DNA of 64,000 bases from contig JBPOJF010000006.1 of assembly GCA_052033915.1 (NCBI GenBank), positions 62,001 to 126,000 of the forward strand. Reading direction: 5' to 3'. Below are positions 44,054-53,700 of this stretch, in pieces (positions within the stretch are counted from its first letter, which is position 1; every line of letters begins with the position of its first letter). A program made the translations under genes and the position numbers. Below the pieces are notes generated by a model, which worked only from the letters and a program-made list of their open reading frames with translations, ran no database searches and was not told where the DNA came from. This stretch comes from CALMZY01 sp052033915. GTDB taxonomy: Bacteria > Verrucomicrobiota > Kiritimatiellia > CAIQIC01 > JAGNIJ01.

Positions 44054-44602
44054 CTACGCTCGCTCCACCTGCCAATATTCCAGCTCCACCGGAGCTGACC
44101 GTCCAAAAATCGAAACCGACACCTTCAGCTTGCCGCGATCCGGATCCACCTCTTCGATGACCCCGTTGAAGTTGAGGAACGGCCCGTCCGTGATTTTCAC
44201 CGTTTCGCCCGGTTCAAACACGACCTTCGGCTTGACTTTTTCCTTCTTCTCCTCGATCTGCCGCAGAATGCTCTCCACTTCCGACGGACGCAGAGGCACG
44301 GGCCGGTCTCCGCCGACAAACCCGATGATCCCCGGTGTCTGCTGCGTGAAATACCACGTCTTATCCACCAGGCTCTTGTTCTCGTCGTACAGCGACATAT
44401 GGACCAGAACATAGCCCGGATAAAACTTGCGCGTGGTCGTCGTCTTCTTTCCCTGCTTGACCTCCGACACCTTTTCCGTGGGGATCAGGACCTCGTCAAT
44501 ATAGTCCTGCATCTCCTCCTGCTTGATGCGGCGTTCAATGCTCTCCCGAACCCTGGACTCCTGTCCGGCAAGCGTATGTAAGACAAACCACTGTTTCTCC
44601 AT
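44054..44602 (-). CDS. nusG: Transcription termination/antitermination factor NusG
   Basis: 182 residues from the ATG at 44602 (MEKQWFVLHTLAGQESRV), with GGAG just upstream; a GTG three codons earlier is possible. NGN domain includes FYPGYVLVHM and GIIGFVGG; the C-terminal KOW domain begins FEPGETVKITDGPF. Couples RNA polymerase to ribosomes or Rho. Downstream of secE in the usual order. Confidence 0.97.
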   Translation of the reverse strand: MEKQWFVLHTLAGQESRVRESIERRIKQEEMQDYIDEVLIPTEKVSEVKQGKKTTTTRKFYPGYVLVHMSLYDENKSLVDKTWYFTQQTPGIIGFVGGDRPVPLRPSEVESILRQIEEKKEKVKPKVVFEPGETVKITDGPFLNFNGVIEEVDPDRGKLKVSVSIFGRSAPVELEYWQVERA

Positions 44603-44629
44603 GTGCTCCACCCTGTCCGTCTATACGTC

Positions 44630-44833
44630 TCAGTGAATCACCAGGTTCAAAAGCGCCAGAAGAACCACGTCGCTCACGCCCACAAACACACCGACGATCA
44701 GAACCGAGACGATCACGACAACGGTCGATTCGAACAGTTCCTCCCGGGTCGGCCACGAGCACTTCTTGAGCTCGTTCCGGACATCCGCCACGAACGCCTT
44801 GATTCCCGTAAAAAACTCTCGCACTTTGCTCAT
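44630..44833 (-). CDS. secE: Preprotein translocase subunit SecE
   Basis: 67 residues, the short single-helix form. The conserved amphipathic segment VRNELKKCSWPTREELFEST is followed by one membrane helix (VVVIVSVLIVGVFVGVSDVV). Partners with SecY. Confidence 0.95.
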   Translation of the reverse strand: MSKVREFFTGIKAFVADVRNELKKCSWPTREELFESTVVVIVSVLIVGVFVGVSDVVLLALLNLVIH

Positions 44834-44867
44834 ATCCGCACTCGGCTTCCGCTATGACCTGCTGACT

Positions 44868-44943
44868 TGGCAGGCCAGGAGGGACTTGAACCCCCAACAA
44901 CCGGTTTTGGAGACCGGTGCTCTGCCAATTGAGCTACTGGCCT
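44868..44943 (-). tRNA. tRNA-Trp (anticodon CCA)
   Basis: 76 bases including an encoded CCA end. Acceptor stem AGGCCAG with CTGGCCT, TAGCTCAATTGGCAGAGC D-arm, anticodon stem ACCGG with loop CTCCAAA giving CCA, and T-arm GGGGGTTCAAGTCCCTC. It sits between rpmG and secE, a placement shared with many bacteria. Confidence 0.97.
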
Positions 44944-44959
44944 ACCGAAACGGGCGCCC

Positions 44960-45112
44960 CTATTTCACTTCTCGATGAGGGGTGTGCTTCCGATCGAAGC
45001 GACAGTACTTCTTCATCTCCAAACGGTCTTTCGTCACACTCTTGTTCTTGGTCGTCGAGTAGTTGCGCCGTTTGCACTCGGTACACGCAAGGGTTATGAT
45101 CTCTCTCGGCAT
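44960..45112 (-). CDS. rpmG: 50S ribosomal protein L33 with incomplete zinc site
   Basis: 50 residues, read directly: [20 protein letters not shown], then a basic middle and a [17 protein letters not shown] end. The first CxxC pair is present, but the second pair has one Cys (CRFD in place of CxxC), so only three of four zinc ligands remain. Lies between tuf and tRNA-Trp. Confidence 0.95.
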   Translation of the reverse strand: MPREIITLACTECKRRNYSTTKNKSVTKDRLEMKKYCRFDRKHTPHREVK

Positions 45113-45136
45113 GTTTCGCTAATCCACCGCCATTCG

Positions 45137-45178
45137 AAAACCCGCGGACGCCATCCCCTTCCCCCGGCCGCCCGCGGG
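45137..45178 (-). terminator. Hairpin with T-run after tuf (terminator or attenuator)
   Basis: On the minus strand CCCGCGGGCG (45169-45178) pairs with CGTCCGCGGG (45141-45150), ten pairs including one G-T, followed directly by TTTT. It lies 21 bases past the tuf stop and before rpmG, so it may end or reduce transcription into the secE-nusG-rif genes. Confidence 0.6.
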
Positions 45179-45199
45179 CTTCTCTACCGGCGCGTTAAT

Positions 45200-46408
45200 T
45201 TATTGAATAATCTCCGTCACGCGCCCCGCACCCACTGTGCGGCCGCCTTCGCGGATCGCGAAACGCATCGTCTTCTCCATGGCAATGGGCGTGATCAGCG
45301 AGACCTCAATGCTGATGTTGTCGCCCGGCATCACCATGTCCACGCCGGCAGGCAGGGTGATATCCCCCGTCACGTCGGTGGTTCTGAAGTAGAACTGCGG
45401 GCGGTAGCCCTTGAAGAACGGCGTGTGACGTCCGCCTTCATCCTTGCTCAGGACGTACACTTCCGCCTTGAACTTCGTGTGCGGCGTAATCGAACCGGGC
45501 TTCGCCAGCACCTGGCCGCGCTCCACATCTTCCTTCTTGAAGCCGCGGAGCAGACAGCCGACGTTGTCGCCGGCCTGGCCCTGATCGAGAAGCTTGCGGA
45601 ACATTTCCACACCGGTCACGACCGTCTTCGCCGTCGGGCGGAGACCGACCACTTCCACATCCTCACCGACCTTGATCATACCGCGCTCCACGCGGCCCGT
45701 GACCACCGTGCCGCGGCCTTCAATCGAGAACACGTCTTCGATCGGCATCAGGAACGCCTGATCCAGCACGCGCACCGGCTCCGGAATGAAGGCGTCGATC
45801 GCGTCCATCAGATCCTGGATGCACTTCGCCGCCGGATCCGTCGGGGACGCCGCATTCATCGCCGCCAGAGCGGAGCCGCGGATGATCGGGGTCTTGTCGC
45901 CGGGGAATTCGTACTTCGTCAACAGGTCGCGGATTTCCATCTCGACGAGGTCGAGCAGTTCCGGATCGTCCACGGTATCCACTTTGTTCAGGAACACCAC
46001 GATCGCCGGCACGCCGACCTGGCGGGCGAGAAGGATGTGCTCGCGCGTCTGCGGCATCGGGCCGTCCGTCGCGCTCACCACGAGAATCGCACCGTCCATC
46101 TGCGCGGCGCCCGTGATCATGTTCTTGACGTAGTCCGCGTGCCCCGGGCAGTCAACGTGAGCGTAGTGACGCTTGTCGCTCTCGTACTCGACGTGGGACG
46201 TCGCGATGGTCAGGATTTTGGTCGGGTCGCGGCGGCCCTGCGACTCGGAAGCCTTCGCTACCTGGTCATAAGACACGAACTGGCTCAAGCCCTTGGAGGC
46301 CTGAACCTTCGTGATCGCCGCCGTCAAAGTCGTCTTCCCATGGTCCACGTGTCCGATGGTGCCGACATTAACGTGTGGTTTGGTTCGTGAGAATTTATCT
46401 TTAGCCAT
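45200..46408 (-). CDS. tuf: Elongation factor Tu
   Basis: 402 residues; GTPase that delivers aminoacyl-t[23 protein letters not shown] start, G1 GHVDHGKT, G3 [13 protein letters not shown]4 NKVD, and the C-terminal [20 protein letters not shown]. Only one tuf copy is seen here; it heads the cluster with tRNA-Thr and is not in the fusA-rpsJ interval. Confidence 0.98.
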   Translation of the reverse strand: MAKDKFSRTKPHVNVGTIGHVDHGKTTLTAAITKVQASKGLSQFVSYDQVAKASESQGRRDPTKILTIATSHVEYESDKRHYAHVDCPGHADYVKNMITGAAQMDGAILVVSATDGPMPQTREHILLARQVGVPAIVVFLNKVDTVDDPELLDLVEMEIRDLLTKYEFPGDKTPIIRGSALAAMNAASPTDPAAKCIQDLMDAIDAFIPEPVRVLDQAFLMPIEDVFSIEGRGTVVTGRVERGMIKVGEDVEVVGLRPTAKTVVTGVEMFRKLLDQGQAGDNVGCLLRGFKKEDVERGQVLAKPGSITPHTKFKAEVYVLSKDEGGRHTPFFKGYRPQFYFRTTDVTGDITLPAGVDMVMPGDNISIEVSLITPIAMEKTMRFAIREGGRTVGAGRVTEIIQ

Positions 46409-46499
46409 GGTCTCTCCTCTCCTCGAATGGGTTGCTTAACGCCCTTTCTTCATTCTCCTGATTCAGTTCAACTCACCCGGTCACTTCGACGAACATCTC

Positions 46500-46519
46500 A
46501 AAAAACCTTCGCCCCGAAG
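46500..46519 (-). terminator. Small hairpin with T-run between tRNA-Thr and tuf
   Basis: Minus-strand CCTTCG-GGG-CGAAGG (46505-46519) is followed by five T residues (46504-46500). It lies just after the tRNA-Thr 3' end and 92 bases before tuf. The stem is short, so partial termination or a 3'-end processing role is as likely as full termination. Confidence 0.5.
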
Positions 46520-46530
46520 GGCCTTGTCTG

Positions 46531-46606
46531 GTGGAGCCCACGAGCGGGATTGAACCGCTGACCTCGTCCTTACCAAGGACGTGCTCTACCAACTGAGCTA
46601 CGTGGG
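46531..46606 (-). tRNA. tRNA-Thr (anticodon GGT)
   Basis: 76 bases including an encoded CCA. Acceptor GCCCACG with CGTGGGC, discriminator T, D-arm GCTCAGTTGGTAGAGC, anticodon stem GTCC/GGAC with loop TTGGTAA, T-arm GCGGTTCAATCCCGC. Directly upstream of tuf, as in several phyla. Confidence 0.97.
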
Positions 46607-46607
46607 C

Positions 46608-47094
46608 TTACGGCCTTCTTCACTCGCAGTCACCCACTTCTCATCGAGCCGGCCAACGTCCCGCCCAAGCACCCGGCACAATACGCCCGGAACACCGCTC
46701 TCTTTGAATCGACCCCGCTTCCCATCGGACGGAGCATCCTCAATCCCTCAACCTCAAACGGGGTCCAGGGCGAAACTCGATCCAACCCGCCAAACACAAA
46801 AAAAGAGCACAATAGTCTCTTGCCTTCTCACCCCGTAAACCGCTTACGAACATGAGCTAGCAAGAAGTGCTATTGCTTACTCTGTATGAGGACCTATTGA
46901 CGAATTGGCCCTCAATTTTTGGGAGACTCTACTCAACGCCGAAAAAGTGTCAACTCTCTTTTTGACGAAAATGCGCTCCTCGTTTCCGGCGCGGGGCACG
47001 ACCCAAATCGGGCCTTTCTCGTTTTCGTGAGAGTTATTTCTCCGAAGCCGCATTCTCGATAATTATAAGGAATAATAGAGGAAAGCCCGGTTGT
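46608..47094. other. Intergenic region between tRNA-Thr and the aldolase gene
   Basis: About 490 bases without a credible gene; the small open frames here show no coding character or similarity. The part above 46840 is clearly more AT-rich than the flanks. It holds the promoter of the minus-strand cluster (46926-46953) and must also hold the plus-strand aldolase promoter, for which the AT-rich stretch around 47055-47085 (GATAATTATAAGGAATAATAG) is the best candidate. The roughly 310 bases between the promoter and tRNA-Thr would be transcribed as leader. Confidence 0.6.
46926..46953 (-). promoter_or_regulatory. Sigma-70-type promoter for tRNA-Thr/tuf
   Basis: On the minus strand a perfect -35 TTGACA (46953-46948) is separated by 16 bases from TAGAGT (46931-46926). 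It is the only good promoter match upstream of tRNA-Thr and would drive the head of the supercluster. Confidence 0.6.
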
Positions 47095-47133
47095 ATGCTA
47101 GTCTGGAAAAAGTCGGGGAAAAAGAGTTTCATC

Positions 47134-47781
47134 ATGCAGGTCATACGGCAGGAACTTGCGAAATACGGGAACCGGATCGCCCAGGCCGGGCTCACCGCGG
47201 GCGCCGGCGGCAACATCAGCGCGCGCGAGGGCCGAATGATCTGGGTGAAGCCCAGCGGCCTGGCCATGGCCGATCTCAAAGGCACGGACATGTGCGGCAT
47301 CGACATCGACTCCGGACGGCAGGTCGACGGGAAACTCAAGCCGACCTCCGAACTGCCGATGCACCTCGCGATCTATCGCAACCGACCGGACATCACGGCC
47401 ATTTTCCATACGCACTCGCCGTGGGCCAGCGGCGTCATCTCCGCAGGCATCGAATTCAAACCCATGTTCGCGGAGGTCGTCAACGATCTCGGCGGCGTGA
47501 TCACCGTCCCCTACCTCATGCCCTCGACCCGGGAACTCGCGGAGGCCGTGGCCGAGGCGGCCGGAAAACACGAGACAATCTTCCTGAGCAACCACGGCGT
47601 CGTGACGCTCGGCAAAACGATGAAGCAGGCGTTCTTCCGGGCGTGTGTCGCGGAAGACGCCGCCAAATCGCTTGTCGCCGCGTCGATCGTTGGCAAGCCC
47701 GTGTTCCTGTCGGACGACCAGATCCGCGAGTTGAAAAAACTGGAGTCGGGCGATTACCGGACGCGGATGGCGGAGACGTAA
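47134..47781 (+). CDS. Class II aldolase/adducin family protein
   Basis: 215 residues from the ATG at 47134; an in-frame ATG at 47095 is an alternative but adds a tail not seen in the family. The fold is that of fuculose-phosphate aldolase and ribulose-phosphate 4-epimerase. GAGGNISAREG (phosphate loop), Glu in TSELPMHLAIY, the zinc pair in FHTHSPWA and the third His in SNHGVV are all in place, so it should be a zinc aldolase or epimerase. Substrate is not evident from neighbours. It converges with hldD, three bases between stops. Confidence 0.85.
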   Translation: MQVIRQELAKYGNRIAQAGLTAGAGGNISAREGRMIWVKPSGLAMADLKGTDMCGIDIDSGRQVDGKLKPTSELPMHLAIYRNRPDITAIFHTHSPWASGVISAGIEFKPMFAEVVNDLGGVITVPYLMPSTRELAEAVAEAAGKHETIFLSNHGVVTLGKTMKQAFFRACVAEDAAKSLVAASIVGKPVFLSDDQIRELKKLESGDYRTRMAET

Positions 47782-47784
47782 CGC

Positions 47785-48753
47785 TTACGCCGACTTCATC
47801 AGCCAGTTCTTCACGTAATCCGCCACGCCCTCTTCAAGAGACATAAACGGATCTTCGTAGCCGGCGTCGCGGAGTTTGGTCATGTCGGCTTCGGTGCGAT
47901 ACTGGTACTTGGCGCGCAGGGATTCCGGCATGTCGATGTACGCGATCTTCGGCTCCATGCCCATGGCCTTGAACACGGCCTGAACGAGGTCGTTCCATGT
48001 CCGCGCCTTGCCGGTCCCGCAATTGAAAAGACCGCTCGCATCCGACCGGTCATGCAGGAAGAGGGTCGCCGCGACAGCGTCCTTCACATAGACGAAGTCG
48101 CGCAATTGCTCGCCGTTCTTGTATTCCGGCTTGTACGACTTGAAGAGCTTGACCTCCCCGGTCTCGCGGATCTGATGATACGCCTTGTTGACGACCGAGC
48201 GCATGTCGCCTTTGTGATTCTCGCGCGGGCCGTACACGTTGAAGTATTTCAAGCCCGCGATCCGGTCGAACAGCCCGTGACGCATCGCCCACAGGTCGAA
48301 CATCTGCTTCGAGTAGCCGTACATATTCAGCGGCTTGAGTGCGGGAGTCACGTCGTCCGAATCGGAGTAGCCCAGCGAGCCATCCCCGTACGTCGCCGCG
48401 CTGGAGGCATAGACGAACCGGATGTCGTGATGGAGGCACCACTCGCAAAGCTCGCGCGTGAAACGGTAGTTGTTTTCCACCAAATGGCTCGCGTTCTTCT
48501 CCGTGGTCGAGCTGTTCGCGCCGAGATGAAACACCGTGTCCACCTTCCCCAGCGAGTCGTTGCGCAGTGCGAAAAGAAAGTCATCCTTCTCCCAGTAGTC
48601 CTGGAACTCCAGGCCGACCAGGTTCTTCCACTTCTCGTCCGTTCCGAGTTCGTCGACCGCCATGATATTCGAATCGCCGCGCGCGTTCAGCGCGGCGATC
48701 AAATTGCTGCCGATGAACCCGGCGGCGCCTGTAACGATGAATGGGTCGCTCAT
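47785..48753 (-). CDS. hldD: ADP-L-glycero-D-manno-heptose 6-epimerase
   Basis: 322 residues; final step making ADP-L-glycero-D-manno-heptose for the LPS inner core. Rossmann motif GAAGFIGSN near residue 8, the catalytic YGYSK near residue 145, and the family's LKYFNVYGPRENHKGDMRSV and FKSYKPEYKNGEQLRDFVYV segments distinguish it from other short-chain epimerases. It begins two bases after the heptose-phosphate adenylyltransferase gene, so the two form a heptose operon. Confidence 0.93.
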   Translation of the reverse strand: MSDPFIVTGAAGFIGSNLIAALNARGDSNIMAVDELGTDEKWKNLVGLEFQDYWEKDDFLFALRNDSLGKVDTVFHLGANSSTTEKNASHLVENNYRFTRELCEWCLHHDIRFVYASSAATYGDGSLGYSDSDDVTPALKPLNMYGYSKQMFDLWAMRHGLFDRIAGLKYFNVYGPRENHKGDMRSVVNKAYHQIRETGEVKLFKSYKPEYKNGEQLRDFVYVKDAVAATLFLHDRSDASGLFNCGTGKARTWNDLVQAVFKAMGMEPKIAYIDMPESLRAKYQYRTEADMTKLRDAGYEDPFMSLEEGVADYVKNWLMKSA

Positions 48754-48755
48754 GG

Positions 48756-49250
48756 CTATTTCCTCCGGTCGTACGCCAGGATAATCCGGTTAATCATTCC
48801 GCTTGTCGATCGACCCGCAACCATCTTCGCCAGCACCACCTTGCCGCCGTTCTTTTCCACCACGTCGCGGCCGCTGACATAGTGCGCCCAGTCCGCCCCT
48901 TTCACGAGCACGTCGGGCAGAAGTTCGGCGATCAGCTTCGCCGGTTCGTCTTCATGGAAGATGACCACGTAGTCGACGCATTCCAACGCGGCCAGCACCT
49001 TCGCCCGATCCGCTTGCTTGTTGATCGGACGCTTGTCGCCCTTGTACCGGCGCACCGACGCATCGGAGTTCAGACCCACAACAAGCACATCGCCCTGCTT
49101 TCGCGCGAACTCGAGGTACGTGACGTGCCCGGCATGCAGGATGTCGAACGCGCCGTTGGTGAAGACGACCTTTTTCCCGGCCTTCTTCCATCGAGAGCAC
49201 TCGACCTGCATGGCTTTGCGGCTCAGAATTTTTGACTGATTGGCACGCAT
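48756..49250 (-). CDS. hldE: D-glycero-beta-D-manno-heptose 1-phosphate adenylyltransferase
   Basis: 164 residues; transfers AMP from ATP to heptose 1-phosphate. Nucleotidyltransferase motif GAFDILHAGHVTYLEFARKQ with the HxGH signature, KGDKRPINKQADRAKVLAAL, and the end segment VAGRSTSGMINRIL-like. Only the adenylyltransferase half of HldE is encoded; the kinase half (HldE-N/HldA) is not in the window. Operon with hldD. Confidence 0.9.
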   Translation of the reverse strand: MRANQSKILSRKAMQVECSRWKKAGKKVVFTNGAFDILHAGHVTYLEFARKQGDVLVVGLNSDASVRRYKGDKRPINKQADRAKVLAALECVDYVVIFHEDEPAKLIAELLPDVLVKGADWAHYVSGRDVVEKNGGKVVLAKMVAGRSTSGMINRIILAYDRRK

Positions 49251-49261
49251 AAGTCACATCC

Positions 49262-49302
49262 GCACGAAACACACGAAATCATGTTCGTGTATTTCGTGGT
49301 TA
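49262..49302. repeat. CACGAA-unit inverted repeat, second copy of the family
   Basis: CACGAAACACACGAAATCAT on the left and its near complement GTTCGTGTATTTCGTGG on the right make a roughly 17-bp imperfect hairpin in the 49-base gap between icd and hldE; the icd stop codon (49300-49302) is at its right edge. The units are CACGAAA/ACACGAA rather than CACGAAT, so this is a variant of the 2101-2184 element. Confidence 0.65.
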
Positions 49303-50559
49303 TCCCATTCTTTCCGCCACCGCTTTCCCAAACTCGCTGCACTTCACTTCTTTCGCGCCTGTCATTAGACGCGCGAAATCGTACGTGACGACCTTGCTCT
49401 CAATCGTCTTCTCCACGCCTTTAACAATCAGGTCCGCCGCCTCGGTCCAGCCCATATACCGGAACATCATCTCGCCGGACAGGATCAGCGACCCCGGATT
49501 GACCTTGTCCAGATTGGCGTACTTCGGGGCCGTGCCGTGCGTGGCCTCGAAGACCGCGGCGCCGGTGTCGTAGTTGATGTTCGCGCCCGGCGCGATCCCG
49601 ATCCCGCCGACGCAGGCTGCCAGCGCGTCGGAAATGTAGTCGCCGTTGAGATTGAGCGTGGCGATGACCGAGTACTCCGCAGGGCGCGTCAGGATCTGCT
49701 GAAGGAACGCGTCGGCAATGACGTCCTTCACGGTGATGTCGCCTTTCGGGCCCTTGATCTTCATCCACGGCCCTGGCTCGATCGGTTCCGCGCCGAACCG
49801 GTCGCGCGCGACTTCATAGCCCCAGTCGCGGAACGCGCCTTCGGTGAACTTCATGATGTTGCCCTTGTGAACCAGCGTCACCGAGGTCCGGCCGTTGTCG
49901 ATCGCGTACTGGATGGCCGCTTTCACGAGCCGGCTTGTGCCCTCCTTCGAGACCGGTTTGACGCCGATGCCGGACGACTCCGGGAACCGGATTTTCGTCA
50001 CGCCCATTTCCTTCCGCAGAAACTGGATGACCTTTTTCACCTCGGGCGTTCCGGCCGCCCACTCGACGCCGGCATAGATGTCCTCGGTGTTCTCGCGGAA
50101 GATCACCATGTCGGTCAGATCGGGTCGCTTGACCGGCGACGGCACGCCCTGGAACCACCGGACCGGGCGCAGGCACACGTACAGATCGAGTTCCTGCCTC
50201 AATGCCACGTTCAAGCTCCGGACCCCGCCGCCGACGGGCGTCGTGAGCGGGCCCTTGATGGAGACGAGGAACTGCCGGCACGCTTCGAGCGTCTCGGGCG
50301 GCAGCCAGACGGGTTTCCCGTAAACGGCGTTCGCCTTCTCACCGGCATAGATCTCCATCCACTCGACCTTGCGCCGGCCGCCGTAAGCCTTCTCCACTGC
50401 GGCGTTCCATACGATCATCGCCGCGCGCGTGATATCCGGGCCGGTACCGTCGCCTTCGATATACGGGATAATCGGATGGTCCGGGACGCACAGTTTCCCG
50501 CCATCCCCCATGGTCACAGGCCGGCCGCCGGATGGGATTCTTGCTTTCTCATAGGTCAT
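49300..50559 (-). CDS. icd: Isocitrate dehydrogenase (NADP-type)
   Basis: 419 residues; oxidative decarboxylation of isocitrate to 2-oxoglutarate in the TCA cycle. Substrate-binding [20 protein letters not shown] includes the serine that IDH kinase modifies in E. coli; [32 protein letters not shown] and [17 protein letters not shown] follow. The last motif is the NADP-type cofactor segment. Divergent from the sensor kinase gene across a gap holding the paired palindromes. Confidence 0.95.
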   Translation of the reverse strand: MTYEKARIPSGGRPVTMGDGGKLCVPDHPIIPYIEGDGTGPDITRAAMIVWNAAVEKAYGGRRKVEWMEIYAGEKANAVYGKPVWLPPETLEACRQFLVSIKGPLTTPVGGGVRSLNVALRQELDLYVCLRPVRWFQGVPSPVKRPDLTDMVIFRENTEDIYAGVEWAAGTPEVKKVIQFLRKEMGVTKIRFPESSGIGVKPVSKEGTSRLVKAAIQYAIDNGRTSVTLVHKGNIMKFTEGAFRDWGYEVARDRFGAEPIEPGPWMKIKGPKGDITVKDVIADAFLQQILTRPAEYSVIATLNLNGDYISDALAACVGGIGIAPGANINYDTGAAVFEATHGTAPKYANLDKVNPGSLILSGEMMFRYMGWTEAADLIVKGVEKTIESKVVTYDFARLMTGAKEVKCSEFGKAVAERMG

Positions 50560-50609
50560 GGTCTTTCCACTCTCTCTTTCAAATCAGGTGTTCCACTCAT
50601 ACCAGAATC

Positions 50610-50655
50610 CTCCAATCCTTGGAAATGACTTTCACAGGATTTCCACCCCTTGGAA
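50610..50655. repeat. Paired palindrome element, copy B
   Basis: TCCAATCCTTGGAA (50610-50624) and TTCCACCCCTTGGAA (50641-50655) are 31 bases apart, the same spacing as at 4236-4281 and 63331-63376. It lies in the 187-base divergent gap between icd and the hybrid kinase, about 50 bases upstream of the icd start. Confidence 0.85.
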
Positions 50656-50691
50656 GAACCTCCGCTCCCCGTAAAAGAGGGCCGGCCGGGC

Positions 50692-50722
50692 TTGACCCGA
50701 TTGACGCGGTGGTGTTTATACT
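50692..50722 (+). promoter_or_regulatory. Candidate promoter for the hybrid sensor kinase
   Basis: TTGACC (50692-50697) and TATACT (50717-50722) lie 24 bases before the start codon, with a 19-base spacer that is longer than ideal. It is the best match in the gap but remains tentative. Confidence 0.35.
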
Positions 50723-50746
50723 TGCGCGGGTGAGGGGCGGAGCATC

Positions 50747-53700
50747 ATGTCGCCACGAACAACTCCATCTGACGAGACGAAGCGAGTCTCGGAGCTTCGG
50801 CGCTACGAGATTCTTGACACCCCTCCTGAAGACGCGTTTGACCGGCTCGTCGCCATCGCGGCCGGTTTGTTCCAGGTTCCCATGTCGGCCATCAGCCTCG
50901 TGGACCAGGGTCGCGTTTGGTTCAAGGCGCGGCATGGCACGCAGATGACGGAAGTCGCGCGCGATGGAAGCTTGTGCGCGCTCCTCATCGAGGGCTCGGA
51001 CGTCCTGGTCGTGCCGGACACCACGAAAGACTCCCGCACAAGCGGCCATCCGATGGTCCGGGCCAGGAACGGAATCCGGTTCTACGCGGGAGCTCCGTTG
51101 AGGACCCAGCAGGGGCTCAACATCGGCGCGATATGCATTTTCGACAGTACGCCGCGCGACTTTTCTGAAAGCCAGCGGGCGGCGTTGAAAAGCCTTGCGG
51201 CGATTGTCATGGATCAGCTCGATCTCCGGCTGGCGAAGAAGACCCTCGAAAAGACGGCGGCGGACGAGGCCCTGATCGAGGAGCGGAAACTGTTCATGGC
51301 CGGGATGACGGTGGTCTTCAAGTGGAGGGCGACGGAGAACTGGCCGGTCGAGTACGTATCGCCGAATGTCGAACAGTTTGGATACACGCCGGAGGATTTT
51401 GTCAACGGCAAGATGCCGTACGCTTCCCTGGTGCATCCGGACGATCTTCCCCGGGTGGCCGGAGAGGTGGCGACACACAGCCAAGCCGGCGACGGGACGT
51501 TCGAACAGGAATACCGGATCCTGACCCAAAACGGCGAGACGCGCTGGGTATACGACTTCACGCGCGTGATCAGAGACGAGGGCGGGAAGATCACTCATTA
51601 TCACGGATACGTGTACGACGAGACGGCCCGGAAACGCGCCGAGGAAGCCCTGAAAGAATCGTGGGCGAAGTACGAGGCGGTGGTCGAGTCGTTCGACGGC
51701 CAGATCTACATCTCCTCCCCGGACTACAAGCTCGAGTTTCTGAACGAACGGCTCATCCAGTCCGTCGGCGGCAATCCGATCGGCGAGAACTGCTACCGGA
51801 TTCTGCACAATCGCGACACCGTGTGCCCCTGGTGCGTCAGCGAGAGCGTGCTGCGCGGCCAGACGGTCCGATGGGAAGTTCTCAACCCCAAGGACAACCG
51901 CTGGTATTACGTGCTGAACACGCCGATCACCCACCCCGACGGCCGCGTTTCGAAGATGGCCACGATCATGGACATTACGGAGCGCAAGCAGGCCGAGGAG
52001 CAGCTCAAGAGGCGGGAATCCATTCTCGAAGCCGTCGCGTTCGCGTCCGAGCAGTTCATGAAAAAACCGGCTTGGGAGCCATGCGCCCAGGATGTGCTGG
52101 CGGCCCTGGGCCAGGCCACGCTGGTCAGCCGCGTCTACATTTTCGAGAACCGGATCACCAGCGGCGGGGACACGATCGCCACCCGGAAGTTCGAGTGGAC
52201 CGCCGCGGGGGTCGCCCCGTTGATGTATACGCCGGACCTGCACGAGATCTCGCTCCGATCGCGGGGGTTTGGCCGCTGGATCGACGTGATGAGCCGGAGT
52301 CATGTGATTGACGGGCATGTGCGCGAATTTCCCAAGGCGGAACGCGCGCCTCTCGCGAAGGCCGATGTTCGTTCGGTGCTGATCGTCCCCATCTTCATCG
52401 AACAGCAGTGGTGGGGCTTCATCGGGTTCGACTCCTGTTCCGTGGAACGGGAATGGTCCACCGCGGAAATCGACGCGCTGAAAACGGCGGCGGGCCTGTT
52501 GGGCGCAGCCATTCACCAACGGCGTTCCGAGGAAGCGCTGCGGGCGAGCGAGAAGAGCAAACGCGTCATCCTCGACGCCATCCCGGACCTCATGTTACGC
52601 ATCAGCCAGGCCGGCATCATTCTCGACTGCAAGGCGGAGAAGCAATCGAACCTGGTGGCCCCGCCGGACCGGATCATCGGGAAGAGCTTGCTCGACTGCC
52701 TCCCTGCGAACGTGGCCCGGCAGAGCATGCACTACATTGCGCAGACGCTGGCCACCGGCAAGAAACAGGACTACGAACACGAACTGTTGCTCGACGGCAA
52801 GGTCAAGACCTTCGAATGCCGGATGGTCGTCAGCGGCGAAAACGAAGTGCTTTCCATGGTCAGGGACATCACCGACCGCAAGGCCGCCGAAGCCCAACTG
52901 AGCAAGCTCTCCCGCGCCGTCGAGAAAACCGCGGACAGCGTGCTGATCACGGACCAGAACGGGATCATCGAGTATGTGAACCCGGCCTTCGAGCAACTGA
53001 CCGGCTATACGCGGCGCGAGGTCGTCGGGAAAACGCCCGCCTTCCTGAAGTCGGGCAAGCACCCGGCCGAGTTCTACAAACGGCTTTGGAAAACCATCAC
53101 CGCCGGAGAGGTGTTCCACGGCGATTTCGTCAACCGGCGGAAGAATGGCGAGTCCTACTACCTGGGCGCCACGATCACCCCGATCAAGGACGCCTCGGGA
53201 CAGGTCACCCATTTCGTCTCCACCGCCCGCGACATCACCGACTGGAAGCACGCCGACGACGCGATCAAAAAGTTGGCGGCCTTTCCCCAATTCAATCCCA
53301 ACCCGATTCTGGAATTCGCCGCGGACGGCACGCTCTGCTACTTCAACAAGGCGGCCAAGGAACTGTCCATGTCGTTCGGGCACGCAAACCCCCGCGACAT
53401 CCTGCCTCCCGAGGCCGCCGATTTCGTCCGGACCTGCCTGGAAACGAAACAATCGCGCCAACGGATCGAGGTCAACATCGCCGATCGGACGATCGCGTGG
53501 TCCTTCTACCCGATCCTCGAAAGCCGGACGGTTCATGCCTACGGCGTGGACGTCACGGAGCGTCTCAACCTCGAATCCCAGATGAGGCATTTGCAGAAGA
53601 TGGAGGCGGTGGGCCGCCTCGCCGGCGGCGTGGCGCACGACTTCAACAACATTCTCACAGCGATCCTAGGCTACTCGAACATGCTCCTTCTGGAAAAGAA

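Noticed and set aside
46581..46838. Small open frame upstream of tRNA-Thr
   Set aside because: It overlaps the tRNA gene, has no ribosome-binding site of note and no recognisable sequence.
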